Assembly: GCA_019449595.1 (NCBI GenBank)
Contig: JAGRPL010000001.1
Coordinates: 207,386 to 271,385 of the forward strand
Direction: 5' to 3'
Length of the DNA stretch: 64,000 bases
DNA from: Rhodoferax sp.
GTDB taxonomy: Bacteria; Pseudomonadota; Gammaproteobacteria; Burkholderiales; Burkholderiaceae_C
The translations under genes were made by a program, and so were the position numbers. How positions within the stretch are numbered: the first letter of the stretch is position 1; the number at the start of each line of letters is the position of its first letter. This document shows, piece after piece, positions 49,856 through 60,549 of the stretch. The notes under the pieces are model-generated. The model saw nothing but the letters and a program-made list of their open reading frames with translations, was not told where the DNA came from and did not search any database.

Positions 49856-50959
49856 TTATGCGCGGGCATCGCTCCAGCGCAGGGGACTATTGTCATCCCC
49901 CCGGTACACGGTCGCACCGGCCCGATCCACGCAGTAATGGGGCGACACAATCATTTCGCTAAAGTTCATAGCCGCGCCGATGCGGGTGTACTCAAACAAA
50001 ATGCTGCGCGTGACGGTAGCCCCGGCGCGGATATGGCTGCCGTGGCCAATCCAGGCCGGTCCAATGATGGTCGCGCCGGGTTCGACCTGCACGCTGGAGC
50101 CGATATACACCGGCCCCTCGATGGTGACGCGCTCCCAATCAATGCGGGTGTTGAGCCCCACCCACACGCCCGGACGCACCTCGCGCCCCGGCATGGTCAT
50201 CCGCGCCACGTCTCCGCGCAACACGCGTTGCAACACCGACCAGTAATCGCTCACCCGGCCGATATCGATCCAGTTAAACACCCGGTTCTGCACAAAGAAA
50301 GGCCGTTGCTGTTCAACCAGCAACGGGAACAGCTGCGCGCCAATGTCAAAGTTCTGCCCGCTGGGAACCAGTGAAAGCACCTCGGGCTCGAAGATGTAGA
50401 TACCCGAGCTGGCCAGGGTTGACCGGGCCTGAGCGGGCGTGGGCTTCTCCTGAAAAGACTGCACCCGTCCTGCGGCATCCGCCACCACCACACCATAGTT
50501 GTGCACCTGCTCACGTGGCACCTCCAGTGCCACCACGCTGGCCACCGCTCCCTGGGCCCGGTGCTCCTGCAGGGCGGCGGTGATGTCGAGGTCAATCAGG
50601 GCATCACCACACAACACCAGCGTTGTTTCATCAAAAAAACCGCTGAAATCCTGGATGTGGCGCATTCCTCCGGCTGAACCCATGGGGCGCGGCACAATCT
50701 CACCGTGCTCCAGAACCCCTTCGTAGGAGTAACCGATTTCCACACCCCAGCGATGGCCATCGCCAAAATACTCTTCGATTTTTCGGTGGTGGTAAGCCAC
50801 ATTGACCATGATCTGCGTCACTCCGTGGCGCGCCATGTGCTCGACGAGGTACTCCATGACCGGCTTGCCCAGGATGGGCACCATCGGTTTGGGCAAGTCC
50901 CGGGTCAGCGGACGCACCCGGGTGCCCTGCCCCGCAGCCAGAATCATGCCTTTGGTCAT
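49856..50959 (-). CDS. NDP-sugar nucleotidyltransferase (mannose-1-phosphate guanylyltransferase-like)
   Basis: A 367-aa enzyme. The N-terminal nucleotidyltransferase domain has the signature [37 protein letters not shown] and [18 protein letters not shown]. The C-terminal part has a left-handed beta-helix ([41 protein letters not shown]). It resembles ManC/GMPP-like enzymes forming NDP-mannose or NDP-glucose. ATG at 50959 chosen. It precedes rmlB by 32 bp and probably feeds the same polysaccharide. Confidence 0.88.
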   Translation of the reverse strand: MTKGMILAAGQGTRVRPLTRDLPKPMVPILGKPVMEYLVEHMARHGVTQIMVNVAYHHRKIEEYFGDGHRWGVEIGYSYEGVLEHGEIVPRPMGSAGGMRHIQDFSGFFDETTLVLCGDALIDLDITAALQEHRAQGAVASVVALEVPREQVHNYGVVVADAAGRVQSFQEKPTPAQARSTLASSGIYIFEPEVLSLVPSGQNFDIGAQLFPLLVEQQRPFFVQNRVFNWIDIGRVSDYWSVLQRVLRGDVARMTMPGREVRPGVWVGLNTRIDWERVTIEGPVYIGSSVQVEPGATIIGPAWIGHGSHIRAGATVTRSILFEYTRIGAAMNFSEMIVSPHYCVDRAGATVYRGDDNSPLRWSDARA

Positions 50960-51075
50960 TGTCGTTGTCCCGGTGGATTGGTCTCGGCACAGGCGTGCCG
51001 CCAGGGCCAAAGTGTAGCGGCTAGTTTAAATCGCAGACAATAAGGACTGCCTTCCTTTCTCGCCTGCCCGCTTCC

Positions 51076-51786
51076 ATGCAAACCCTTCCGACCAACACGT
51101 CCTCCCCCAACCAGACACCCCCGCTGTTTTGGTGGATTCTGGGCACCTCCGTGGCACTGGCATTGATTCCCACCATCTGGACGGCTCTGGACCTATACGC
51201 TGCGGGCATTTTTATCGGGCCATCAGCGCAACTGCAATCGGTGTCTTGGTGGTGGGTCGAACTCATCAATCTCTATATACCCACCGTGTTTCGCTATATC
51301 GTGCTGCTGACCCTCGCTGGCTGGCTATACGCCACCTGGAGCCGCCGTGGCAAACCGTGGCGGCTGCCACTGGCTTTCGCCGTACTGGCCATCACGCTGG
51401 GGCCAGGCATACTGGTCAACTCCGGCTTCAAGGAAAACTGGCAACGGGCCCGTCCCTACCAAGTCGAAGCCTTTGGGGGCACGCAGCAGTTCACACGCGC
51501 AGCGGTCATTTCCGACCAGTGCAACAACAACTGCTCCTTTGTCAGCGGACACGTGGCCTGCGGTTTCTTTCTGGTGTCCATGATGCTGGTGGATCGCAAA
51601 CGCCGGCGCCTGTGGGCCACCAGCGGACTGGCCGCCGGGTGGATCATCGGATTCGCCCGCATGTCCGATGGCGCGCACTGGCTCAGCGACGTCCTGTGGG
51701 CCAGCCCGGTCACACTGGCATGCAGCTGGGTCGTCTGGAAAATCCTGTTGCGCCTGTACAGCAACCCGCCCGGCAGCCCGGCTTAG
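51076..51786 (+). CDS. PAP2-family membrane phosphatase
   Basis: A 236-aa inner-membrane protein with about five spans. The three PAP2 motifs are present: KENWQRARP (K-x6-RP), SFVSGHVACG (PSGH-like, Ser replacing Pro) and RMSDGAHWLSDVLWA (S-R-x5-H-x3-D-like, where the Arg precedes). It could dephosphorylate a lipid or isoprenoid diphosphate, or lipid A, in the periplasm. It is divergent from the sugar nucleotidyltransferase gene; its 3' end overlaps the SDR gene by 4 bp (convergent). Confidence 0.85.
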   Translation: MQTLPTNTSSPNQTPPLFWWILGTSVALALIPTIWTALDLYAAGIFIGPSAQLQSVSWWWVELINLYIPTVFRYIVLLTLAGWLYATWSRRGKPWRLPLAFAVLAITLGPGILVNSGFKENWQRARPYQVEAFGGTQQFTRAAVISDQCNNNCSFVSGHVACGFFLVSMMLVDRKRRRLWATSGLAAGWIIGFARMSDGAHWLSDVLWASPVTLACSWVVWKILLRLYSNPPGSPA

Positions 51787-52703
51787 CGCGCGTCCTGCAG
51801 GCCGGTACGCACCGTCGGGTAGCGCAAGCGCAATCCCAGTTCCCGTTTCATCCGGGTGTTGTCCATGCGACGCGATTCGTTCATGAAACTCAGCAACATC
51901 AGCGGAAGTTGTTCCGACGCACTGTCCCGGGCAATGCGGGGCGGCCGGGGCAGGCCATACAGGTCAGCAGCCAGATCAAAATAGTCCCCCATCTTCAAGC
52001 CGCTGTCGTCATTGATGTTGTAGACCCGTTGTGAAGCTCCCCGCCACAACGCCCGGCAGCAGGCACGCGCCAGATCATCGGCGTGGATGTGGTTGGTATA
52101 CACATCGTCCTCGGCACGCAAAACAGGAACCGCCTTCACCAACCGGGCTCGGGGGGTTCCGCCCTCCCGATCCGCGGCATAGATGCCCGGGATGCGCAGA
52201 ATGCTGGCGCGCACACCGGACGCCCGCCCCCAAAACCGCAACTGCGCCTCCGCATCCACCCGCCGGTGGGCCCGTGGCGTGTCTGCATGCACCGCCCGGG
52301 TTTCACGCACCCAGTGACCCCGGCAATCTCCGTACACGCCGCTGGTGGAGCCATAGACAACGCTGTCAGGTGCGCTTCGCCGCCGCAACGCCCGCACCAG
52401 AGCCCGGGAACGCGGGTCGGTCCACCCCTCTGACGGGGGTGGGGCAAGATGCAACACCCGAGTCGCCAGGCCAGCAAGGCGCTGCAAGGTAAGGCGTACA
52501 TCCAGATTCCCCACCAACGGCGTCACACCGGCGGCACGCAATTCAGCCACCCGTGCAGGCGTGGAGGTCGTTGCCAACACCCGCACCCGGCTCCGCATGT
52601 GCGCAGCCACCCGCAAACCCACATCGCCGCAGCCAACAATGAGTACACGTTCCCGCCGGAAACGGGCTGGCAGGGCACCAAGGGGGTTCTGGTTTGAAGG
52701 CAA
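51783..52703 (-). CDS. NAD(P)-dependent SDR, YeeZ-like
   Basis: About 306 aa, with a TTG start near 52703 (the N-terminus LPSNQNPLGALP is poorly defined). VLIVGCGDVGLRVAAHM is the Rossmann motif, HLAPPPSEGWTDPR and VVYGSTSGVYGDCRGHWVRE follow, and TNHIHADDLARACCRALW is an epimerase-type late motif. YeeZ-like proteins are of unknown function. The 5' end faces the 2Fe-2S reductase gene (start 52751). Confidence 0.8.
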   Translation of the reverse strand: MPSNQNPLGALPARFRRERVLIVGCGDVGLRVAAHMRSRVRVLATTSTPARVAELRAAGVTPLVGNLDVRLTLQRLAGLATRVLHLAPPPSEGWTDPRSRALVRALRRRSAPDSVVYGSTSGVYGDCRGHWVRETRAVHADTPRAHRRVDAEAQLRFWGRASGVRASILRIPGIYAADREGGTPRARLVKAVPVLRAEDDVYTNHIHADDLARACCRALWRGASQRVYNINDDSGLKMGDYFDLAADLYGLPRPPRIARDSASEQLPLMLLSFMNESRRMDNTRMKRELGLRLRYPTVRTGLQDAR

Positions 52704-52750
52704 AATCGCAGCTTCTTTCAAAAAATTCGAGTTCCAAGGATACCCACAAG

Positions 52751-53803
52751 ATGACGGCAAGTACTGCAGGCGCCCCACTTTTTTCCGTTGTGGTGCAACC
52801 CAGTGGGCGCACATTCAGCGTCCCGGCGGACGAAGCCATCTTGCCCGCAGGCATCCGCCAGGGCGTCGGATTGCCCTATGGCTGCAAGGACGGCGCCTGT
52901 GGATCCTGCAAATGCCGCTTGCTTTCGGGCTCCGTGGTCCATGGCACGCACCAGAGCAAGGCACTCAGCCCCGAAGAGGAGGCGGGCGGCCTGATTCTGA
53001 CCTGCTGTGCACTGCCGCAATCCGATCTGGTGCTGGAATCCCGCCAGGTCACCGAACTGGGAGCATTGCCGGTCAAGAGGATGCCCACCCGGGTCAGCAG
53101 CATGGTTCAGAAGTCGCCCGATGTCATGGTGCTGCAGCTGCAGCTGCCGGCCAACGAGAACTTCGCCTACCGCGCCGGACAGTACGTGGAATTCGTCCTG
53201 CGCGATGGCACGCGGCGCAGCTATTCCATGGCCAACGCCCCCCATCTGGGACCGAACATTGAATTGCACATCCGCCACATGCCTGGCGGAAAATTCACGG
53301 ACCACGTCTTTGGGGACATGAAAGAGAAGGAAATCTTGCGCATGGAAGGCCCGTTCGGCAGCTTCTTCCTGCGGGAAGACTCGGTCAAGCCCCTAGTCCT
53401 GCTGGCATCGGGAACCGGATTCGCCCCTCTTAAAGCCATGCTCGAGCACATGCAGCACCTGAAAATCGAACGCCCGACCACCCTGTACTGGGGTGCACGG
53501 CGACCGGCCGATCTGTACATGGATACCTGGGCGCGTGAACAGCTCCAGTCCATGCACAACCTGCGCTACGTGCCCGTGGTGTCGGACGCCACAGCCGAAG
53601 ACCACTGGGCCGGTCGCACCGGTTTCGTACACCATGCGGTGCTGGAAGACTTTGCCGACCTGAGCGGCCATCAGGTGTACGCCTGCGGATCGCCCATCGT
53701 GGTGGCATCGGCACAGCGGGACTTCTGTGCCAAGGCCGGGCTGGCCCCCGATGATTTCTTTGCCGACGCTTTCACTTCAGAAGCGGACAAGACCCCAGCC
53801 TGA
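52751..53803 (+). CDS. 2Fe-2S/FAD/NAD(P)H reductase (CDP-6-deoxy-glucoseen reductase-like)
   Basis: A 350-aa electron-transfer protein. The N-terminal plant-type ferredoxin has the CKDGACGSCKCRLLSG cluster ligands plus a later cysteine (LTCCALP). RSYSMANAP binds FAD and LVLLASGTGFAPLKAMLEHM binds NAD(P)H. This domain order fits the AscD/RfbI group (3,6-dideoxyhexose synthesis) and also oxygenase reductases, so the partner is undecided. Proximity to the rhamnose genes hints at a sugar role. AAGGA precedes the ATG at 52751. No dehydrase partner (AscC) was seen. Confidence 0.85.
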   Translation: MTASTAGAPLFSVVVQPSGRTFSVPADEAILPAGIRQGVGLPYGCKDGACGSCKCRLLSGSVVHGTHQSKALSPEEEAGGLILTCCALPQSDLVLESRQVTELGALPVKRMPTRVSSMVQKSPDVMVLQLQLPANENFAYRAGQYVEFVLRDGTRRSYSMANAPHLGPNIELHIRHMPGGKFTDHVFGDMKEKEILRMEGPFGSFFLREDSVKPLVLLASGTGFAPLKAMLEHMQHLKIERPTTLYWGARRPADLYMDTWAREQLQSMHNLRYVPVVSDATAEDHWAGRTGFVHHAVLEDFADLSGHQVYACGSPIVVASAQRDFCAKAGLAPDDFFADAFTSEADKTPA

Positions 53804-53821
53804 GCACGGCAGGCTTCGCAT

Positions 53822-53848
53822 GCAAAAAGGCCCGGCATGCCGGGCCTT
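53822..53848 (-). terminator. Hairpin terminator for the minus-strand small gene
   Basis: 10-bp perfect stem 53827-53836/53839-53848 (AAGGCCCGGC) with an AT loop; on the minus strand it is followed by TTTTT (53828-53824). It closes the gene at 53872-54255, and also lies past the reductase stop. Confidence 0.8.
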
Positions 53849-53871
53849 CGGGTTCTCGGACGCCAGCCGGC

Positions 53872-54255
53872 TTACTGGGTGGCGTGCGCACGATCCCGCT
53901 TGCCATCGTGGTCCATGTCACGCTGCCGGTCATGCTTTTGCTGGTAAATTGCCTTGCTTTCCTTGTTCTCCATCCGCACCAGGTGCTTGCGCTCCTGGGG
54001 TGTCACGGTGCCATCTGCCTTGGCCCGGGCTTCGGCATTCTGGATGCGCGCCTCGCCCATCTTCAAACGGCGTTCCTCCCGTCGTGTCAGCTGTCCCGAT
54101 TCCGCACCTTGCTCAATCCGCTTGTTCTGGTTGGCTTCGCGCTGATCGATCCGGGGCGTTGCCAGGGGATCTTTGGGCGCGGGCGCCGCCGTTTGTGCAA
54201 ATACCGTACCGCCGGCCGCCAAAACCAAAGTCATCAACGCAGTCTGAATTTTCAT
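53872..54255 (-). CDS. Exported small basic/charged protein of unknown function
   Basis: A 127-aa protein with a signal peptide (MKIQTALMTLVLAAGGTVFAQ). The mature part is highly charged and helical, with the repeat-like phrases IDQREANQNKRIEQGAESGQLTRREERRLKMGEARIQNAEARAKADG, and ends in a His/Asp-rich tail (KHDRQRDMDHDGKRDRAHATQ). Small proteobacterial proteins of this style exist but none has an agreed function; metal binding by the tail is conceivable. A terminator follows its stop. Confidence 0.78.
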   Translation of the reverse strand: MKIQTALMTLVLAAGGTVFAQTAAPAPKDPLATPRIDQREANQNKRIEQGAESGQLTRREERRLKMGEARIQNAEARAKADGTVTPQERKHLVRMENKESKAIYQQKHDRQRDMDHDGKRDRAHATQ

Positions 54256-54385
54256 AGTACTTCCTGTCGAGTAGGGCATGGAAAATCTCCATGTGCCTGT
54301 AACGGCTCCCCCACCTCCCCGGATCGACATACCAATGGCAAACAGATGTAAACAGTTGTGACGCCGGAACGTGCCAAGGCGGATG

Positions 54386-55243
54386 TCATGCAGGCTGTTT
54401 GCTGCCCTTCCAATCACTGAGCACCACGGCGAAGACCACCAAGGCGCCCCCCACAGCGGCCTGCAGCGTCAACACCTCCGCCAGCCACAACCAGGAAAAC
54501 AGCGCCGCAAAGACCGGCTCCATCGCATACACCAGCGCCGCCTTGTTTGCAGAAACATGGCGCTGCGCCAACGCCTGCAAAAACAGCATTCCCGCCGTCG
54601 CCACAATGCCCAGGTACGCCAGCCCTGCCAGGCGCGGGCCGTCAACCCGCGCCACCAGGGTGGACAGCTTGTCGGTTCCCTGGGCATCAAACACCATCCA
54701 CAAGGTGCCCAACAAGGCCATCCAGACGATCTGCGTGGCCGCCAGTTGCCGGGTCACATGGCGCGAAGACCACTGCGACAGGAAAATCACATACAGGGCA
54801 TAGGCCAGCGCGCCAAATACGGTTGCCGCATCGGCCACCAGGTCAGCGCCGCCCTCCCAGGACATCAAGCCAATGCCGCCGCAGGCCAGGACGGCACAGC
54901 CCAGGACGAGCAGGGACGGCCTGGCGCCAAAGGCGATGCCCAGCAGAGGCACCATCAATACATTGAGACTGGTCAGGAACGCACTGCGGTTGGACGAAAT
55001 GAACTCCAGCCCGAACGCCTGTGCCACATAGGACACCAGCACCAGGGCGCCCAACAGGGCGCCATCTGCCCAGGTGCGCCGGGGTGCCCGCCACGCCAGC
55101 GGTGCCATGCACAGCGCCGCAATCAGGAAGCGCAGGGCCGAAACCTCCACGCCACTCAAATGGGCCGTCGCCAGCTTGAGGACCGGAAATGTGGCCCCCC
55201 ACACCAGGGTGACAAACAGAAGAACAAGAACGTGAAAATTCAC
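54386..55243 (-). CDS. EamA/DMT-family transporter
   Basis: About 285 aa (start near 55243 with GTG; 55270 possible) with ten predicted spans in two EamA halves. LLFVTLVWGATFPVLKLATAHLSGVEVSALRFLIAALCMAP begins the first and LSQWSSRHVTRQLAATQIVWMALLGTLWM the second, ending with EPVFAALFSWLWLAEVLTLQAAVGGALVVFAVVL. The family exports or imports amino acids, nucleotides or drugs; the substrate is unknown. It follows the livF gene region on the same strand, about 50 bp past its stop. Confidence 0.86.
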   Translation of the reverse strand: MNFHVLVLLFVTLVWGATFPVLKLATAHLSGVEVSALRFLIAALCMAPLAWRAPRRTWADGALLGALVLVSYVAQAFGLEFISSNRSAFLTSLNVLMVPLLGIAFGARPSLLVLGCAVLACGGIGLMSWEGGADLVADAATVFGALAYALYVIFLSQWSSRHVTRQLAATQIVWMALLGTLWMVFDAQGTDKLSTLVARVDGPRLAGLAYLGIVATAGMLFLQALAQRHVSANKAALVYAMEPVFAALFSWLWLAEVLTLQAAVGGALVVFAVVLSDWKGSKQPA

Positions 55244-55290
55244 AAAGACCAATCCGCCGCTGCACGGCACGGGCGCTGTGCGCCCCCGCC

Positions 55291-56010
<720 letters not shown>

Positions 56011-56058
56011 GTGTTTCCTCGCGGAACAGGGCTGCGGCCCTGCCCCAACTGATTCAGG

Positions 56059-56829
56059 TTAGTGGCCGCTGGTACCCAGGTAGGCTTCAATCACTTTTTC
56101 GTTCTTCTGCACTTCGGCTGGCGTGCCTTCGGCAATCTGCTTGCCATAGTCCAGCACGGTGACCCGATCGCACAAGCCCATGACCAGCTTGACATCGTGT
56201 TCAATGAGCAAAATGGTGCGGTTGTCCTTGCGGATGCGGTCAATCAATTCACGCAGCATGACTTTCTCGGTCGCATTCATACCCGCCGCCGGTTCGTCCA
56301 GTGCAATCAACTGGGGATCGGTTGCCAGCGCCCGGGCGATTTCCAGGCGCCGCTGGTCGCCATAGCTCAAGGTCCGGGCCTTGTAGGGCGCGAACTTGCC
56401 AATGCCCACATAGTCCAGCAACTCCTGCGCGCGCTGGGCGATGGCCTTTTCTTCAGCCTTGAAACTGGCGGTGCGGAAGATGGCACCCAACAAACCGGAA
56501 TGGGTGCGAATGTGCCGCCCCACCATCACGTTCTCCAGCGCGGTCATCTCGGAAAACAGGCGGATGTTCTGGAAGGTGCGCGCAATGCCGGCCTTGGCAA
56601 CCGCGTGCACCGCCGTAGGTTCGTAGGGCTTTTCCGCCAGCTCAAACGTGCCGCTGTCGGGTGTGTACAGCCCCGTGAGCACATTGAAAAAGGTGGTCTT
56701 TCCGGCGCCGTTGGGTCCAATCAGGCCATACACCTGGCCCCGCTGGATCTTGATGCCCACATCGCTCAGGGCCTGCAGGCCACCGAATCGTTTGGAAACG
56801 CCGGAGACGTTCAGTACAGTTTCAGTCAT
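56059..56829 (-). CDS. livG: Branched-chain amino acid ABC transporter ATP-binding protein LivG
   Basis: A 256-aa ABC ATPase. Walker A GPNGAGKTTFFNVLTG, LSYGDQRRLEIARALATDPQLIALDEPAAGMN with a LivG-type signature, LLIEHDVKLVMGLCDRVTVLDYG and EVQKNEKVIEAYLG at the end. Third gene of livHMGF, 48 bp before livF. Confidence 0.95.
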   Translation of the reverse strand: MTETVLNVSGVSKRFGGLQALSDVGIKIQRGQVYGLIGPNGAGKTTFFNVLTGLYTPDSGTFELAEKPYEPTAVHAVAKAGIARTFQNIRLFSEMTALENVMVGRHIRTHSGLLGAIFRTASFKAEEKAIAQRAQELLDYVGIGKFAPYKARTLSYGDQRRLEIARALATDPQLIALDEPAAGMNATEKVMLRELIDRIRKDNRTILLIEHDVKLVMGLCDRVTVLDYGKQIAEGTPAEVQKNEKVIEAYLGTSGH

Positions 56830-56893
56830 GTTGATTCCACTCGGTTGAGGGCCCGCGCACAGGTTCTGAAACCGGCTGCGTGCCCTGCACAGT

Positions 56894-57976
56894 TCAGGTT
56901 TTAGCGTTCGCCAAGGATTTGCCGTGCTCCGGCGAAGGCCACAGACCGCGCGGACGCAGCAGCATGATGCTGATCATGGCCAGCGCAATCAACAGCTGCC
57001 GCAAGATAGCCGAGTCCAGCCGCCCTCCCGTCATTGCCTGCAAAGGACCCGCCACGTAGCGCAGCACCTCCGGCAAGGCCGACAGCAGAACAGCCCCGAG
57101 AATGACGCCCGGCAGATACCCGACACCGCCCAGCACCACCATGGCGACGATCATGACCGACTCCATCAGACTGAACGATTCTGGCGAAATGAAACCCTGG
57201 AAAGCGGCGAACATAGCGCCGGACACGCCGCCAAAAGTGGCCCCCATGCCGAAGGCCAGCAACTTCAGGTTGCGGGTGTTGATGCCCATGGCCTTGGCGG
57301 CAATCTCGTCTTCACGAATGGCCATCCAGGCACGCCCCACCCGCGAGAGCTCCAGCCGGTGGCAGATCACGACACTGACCACCACCAGCACCAGAAACAG
57401 GTAGTAGTACAGCGACACCGACATCAGATCAAAACCGCCAATGGAAAGTTTCTTGCCCAGGTCCAGACCAAAAAAGTGCAGGGAATCAATCTGGCTCACC
57501 CCTTTGGGGCCGTTGGTGATGTTGACGGGGTAATCCAGATTATTGAGAAACACCCGGATGATCTCGCCAAACCCCAGCGTCACGATCGCCAGGTAATCCC
57601 CGCGCAAACGCAGGGTCGGTGCACCCAGCAGGATGCCAAACACCCCGGCCAGACCGGCCGCCAACGGCAATACGACCCATAGAGGCGTGTGCATCCCCTG
57701 AGGGAACATGGCTGCAATAACCGGAAAGGTATCCGTCAGGTGCGGCGACCCCAGCAGACCGAACATGTAGGCCCCGATGGCAAAGAACGCCACGTAGCCC
57801 AGGTCCAGCAGACCGGCATACCCCACCACGATGTTCAGTCCCAGCGACAGCAGGACGTAGAGCAACGCCATGTCCGCAATGCGCACCCAGGCGTTGCCAA
57901 AACTCTGCAGCGCCAGGGGCAATACCAGCAGCCCTACGGCGGCCAGCAGGAAGACGACGATTTTTTGTTGCTTCAT
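56894..57976 (-). CDS. livM: Branched-chain amino acid ABC transporter permease LivM
   Basis: A 360-aa inner-membrane permease with about ten spans. YVLLSLGLNIVVGYAGLLDLGYVAFFAIGAY, the EAA-like loop region RAWMAIREDEIAAKAMGINTRNLKLLAFGMGA, and MVVLGGVGYLPGVILGAVLLSALPEVLRY are typical. ATG at 57976 (MKQQKIVVFL) chosen. Follows livH by 13 bp. Confidence 0.94.
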   Translation of the reverse strand: MKQQKIVVFLLAAVGLLVLPLALQSFGNAWVRIADMALLYVLLSLGLNIVVGYAGLLDLGYVAFFAIGAYMFGLLGSPHLTDTFPVIAAMFPQGMHTPLWVVLPLAAGLAGVFGILLGAPTLRLRGDYLAIVTLGFGEIIRVFLNNLDYPVNITNGPKGVSQIDSLHFFGLDLGKKLSIGGFDLMSVSLYYYLFLVLVVVSVVICHRLELSRVGRAWMAIREDEIAAKAMGINTRNLKLLAFGMGATFGGVSGAMFAAFQGFISPESFSLMESVMIVAMVVLGGVGYLPGVILGAVLLSALPEVLRYVAGPLQAMTGGRLDSAILRQLLIALAMISIMLLRPRGLWPSPEHGKSLANAKT

Positions 57977-57989
57977 GAATAGATGCTCC

Positions 57990-58919
57990 TCAGGCGCGAT
58001 CGGCCACGCGTTCACCCAGCAGACCGGAGGGGCGCAGTGTCAACACAACGATCAAGACAATGAACGCAAAAATATCGGAATAGTGGCTGCCCAGCACGCC
58101 ACCGGTCAAGGCGCCGATGTAGCCGGCACCGATGGATTCGATCAGGCCCAGCAGGATTGCCCCTACCACGGCGCCACCCAGGTTGCCGATGCCACCGAAC
58201 ACTGCCGCCGTAAAGGCCTTCAAGCCAGGCAGGAATCCCATGGCATGCTGGACCGTTCCGTAATTGGAGGCATACATCACGCCGGCAATGGCGGCCAGAA
58301 CGGCACCAATAATGAACGTGGCCGATATCACCATGTCCGGCTTGACCCCCATCAGGCCGGCCACACGGGGGTTCTCGGCGGTAGCGCGCATGGCGCGCCC
58401 CAGTTTGGTGTAATTCACCAGCCACATCAGCACCGCCAGCGACACCGCGGTGAATCCCAAAATCATGATCTGGGTGGGCGTAATGACTGCGCCGGCAATA
58501 TCAATCGGCGTGTTGGGCAGAAGCGTAGGGTACGACTTGTAGTTGGGTTTCCAGATGATCATGGCCAGCGTCTGCAACAGGATCGACATGCCGATGGCCG
58601 TGATCAGGGGTGCAAGCTTGGGGCTGTTGCGCAAGGGGCGGTAAGCCACTTTCTCGATCACGAAGTTGAGCGATGCGGCGACCACGCAGGCAATGACCAG
58701 CGCAATGATCAAAATCACAAAACCGGGCGTGCCGGGCATTGAATCCTGCATCAATCCGATGATGGTCCAGCTCGTCAGGGCCCCGACCATCATGACTTCG
58801 CCATGGGCGAAATTGATCAGGTTGATGATGCCGTACACCATGGTGTAGCCCAGTGCTATGAGCGCATACATGCTGCCCAACACCAGACCATTGATGATCT
58901 GCTGCAACAAAATATCCAT
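57990..58919 (-). CDS. livH: Branched-chain amino acid ABC transporter permease LivH
   Basis: A 309-aa permease with about eight spans. MDILLQQIINGLVLGSMYALIALGYTMVYGIINLINFAHGEVMM is the classic LivH start; RAMRATAENPRVAGLMGVKPDMVI is its coupling loop. GGAG precedes the ATG at 58919. First gene of livHMGF; the 222-bp gap to rarA should hold its promoter. Confidence 0.95.
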   Translation of the reverse strand: MDILLQQIINGLVLGSMYALIALGYTMVYGIINLINFAHGEVMMVGALTSWTIIGLMQDSMPGTPGFVILIIALVIACVVAASLNFVIEKVAYRPLRNSPKLAPLITAIGMSILLQTLAMIIWKPNYKSYPTLLPNTPIDIAGAVITPTQIMILGFTAVSLAVLMWLVNYTKLGRAMRATAENPRVAGLMGVKPDMVISATFIIGAVLAAIAGVMYASNYGTVQHAMGFLPGLKAFTAAVFGGIGNLGGAVVGAILLGLIESIGAGYIGALTGGVLGSHYSDIFAFIVLIVVLTLRPSGLLGERVADRA

Positions 58920-59141
58920 AAAACTTCTCCGATTTTTGGCCGGCGCATAAGTCAGCAATGGGGGAACCCGCAATTGATTGACGAGCGGTGCGGCCTTATG
59001 AGCTGTACCTGTTCTTAAGCAAAAAGCCCGCCAAGTTTGGTGTGCGGCAGGCAAGTGGGTGGGATTGTAACGAGGGCACGGCTATAAATACGTGCTGATT
59101 CTGCGGGGTTTACCCTTGCGTCAACCCGCATTCCACCGGAG

Positions 59142-60440
59142 TCAAGGAACCTGCTTTTTTTGGTTCTGTGCCTTGAGCGCGCGCATCTTTTCTGCTATGC
59201 GAATTTCCAACCCCCGCTCCACCGGGCGGTAGAAGTCAGGCTCCGGCAATCCATCGGGCACATAGCGCTCCCCCGCCGCAAAAGCATCGGGCTCGTCGTG
59301 GGCGTAACGGTAGTCCTTGCCGTAATCGAGCTGCTTCATCAAGCGCGTCGGCGCGTTGCGCAAATGCAGGGGTACGGGTCGGGACCCGTCTTTCTTCACC
59401 AACGCCCGTGCTTCATTGAACGCCTTGTAAACGGCATTCGATTTGGGTGCGACTGCGAGGTACACCACACACTCGGCCAGCGTCAATTCACCTTCAGGGC
59501 TGCCCAGGCGCTCGTACACCTCGGCAGCATCCAGCGCCAACCGCAGGGCCCGGGGATCCGCCAAACCGATGTCTTCGCTGGCCATGCGAATCAGCCGCCG
59601 CGCCAGATAGCGCGGATCGGCCCCGCCATCGAGCATGCGCACCAGCCAGTAGAGCGCGGCGTTGGGGTCCGAACCGCGCACCGACTTGTGCAGCGCACTG
59701 ATGGTGTCGTAGAACTGCTCGCCACCCTTGTCGTAACGGCGCAAGCGCTCTCCCAGCACCTTGAGCAGCCACACATCAGTGACCTGCTCCAGCCGCTCCT
59801 GCCGGGCCGCCACCGCCAGGGTTTCCAGCGTATTCAGGAGTCTGCGCGCATCACCGTCGGCATAAGCCACCAGACGATCAACCGCTATGCTGTCAATAGC
59901 TGGCAACGCAGCATCCGCCTGGGCCCTGGCCACAATCAGCTTCAAATCCTCCGTGTCCAATGGCTGCAGCACATACACGGCAGCACGGGACAGCAGCGCC
60001 GAATTGACCTCAAACGAAGGGTTTTCGGTGGTCGCGCCAATAAAGGTGAACAGGCCACTTTCCACGTGCGCCAAAAAGGCGTCCTGCTGGCTCTTGTTGA
60101 AACGGTGCACCTCGTCCACAAACACGATGGTGCGACGCCCTTGCCCCAGCGCCACCTGCGCCTGCTCCACCGCCTCGCGGATGTCCTTGACGCCGCCCAA
60201 CACCGCACTGATACTGATGAACTGCGCATCGAACGCATCGGCCATGAGCCGCGCAATGGTGGTCTTGCCCACGCCGGGCGGCCCCCACAGAATGCAGCTG
60301 TGCGGCTGCCCCGACTCGAATGCGATGCGCAGCGGCATGCCGTCGCCCAGCAGGTGTTGCTGACCTATCACCTCGCTCAGATGCCGGGGGCGCAGGCGTT
60401 CGGCCAGGGGCTGGTGGGAAGGAGAAGCGGCGGCAGACAC
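59142..60440 (-). CDS. rarA: Replication-associated recombination protein A (MgsA/RarA)
   Basis: A 432-aa AAA+ ATPase. QPLAERLRPRHLSEVIGQQHLLG is the family start, followed by Walker A GPPGVGKTTIARLMAD, Walker B VFVDEVHRFNKSQQDAFLAHVE, sensor GATTENPSFEVNSALLSRAAVYVL, then RLVAYADGDARRLLNTLETLAVA and the C-terminal domain. It acts at stalled replication forks. Start GTG at 60440; no better ATG within the conserved N-terminus. Dispersed-repeat copy h (59884-59911) is in frame in the second AAA subdomain. Confidence 0.95.
   Translation of the reverse strand: MSAAASPSHQPLAERLRPRHLSEVIGQQHLLGDGMPLRIAFESGQPHSCILWGPPGVGKTTIARLMADAFDAQFISISAVLGGVKDIREAVEQAQVALGQGRRTIVFVDEVHRFNKSQQDAFLAHVESGLFTFIGATTENPSFEVNSALLSRAAVYVLQPLDTEDLKLIVARAQADAALPAIDSIAVDRLVAYADGDARRLLNTLETLAVAARQERLEQVTDVWLLKVLGERLRRYDKGGEQFYDTISALHKSVRGSDPNAALYWLVRMLDGGADPRYLARRLIRMASEDIGLADPRALRLALDAAEVYERLGSPEGELTLAECVVYLAVAPKSNAVYKAFNEARALVKKDGSRPVPLHLRNAPTRLMKQLDYGKDYRYAHDEPDAFAAGERYVPDGLPEPDFYRPVERGLEIRIAEKMRALKAQNQKKQVP
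59884..59911 (+). repeat. Dispersed repeat core, copy h (in rarA)
   Basis: GCTATGCTGTCAATAGC then TGGCAACGCAG, followed by CATCCGCCTGGGCC. It is the most diverged copy outside b, antisense to rarA and open in frame (ADAALPAIDSIAVDRL). Confidence 0.65.
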
Positions 60441-60549
60441 AGGAAGACTGAATAATGCGGAACCCGCAGTGTAAACGCGCCCGAGAGGGCGCATGCAGCG
60501 TGGCGCCCTCCCCTGAGTACACAACAAGACACGACCCGGAGACACCCCC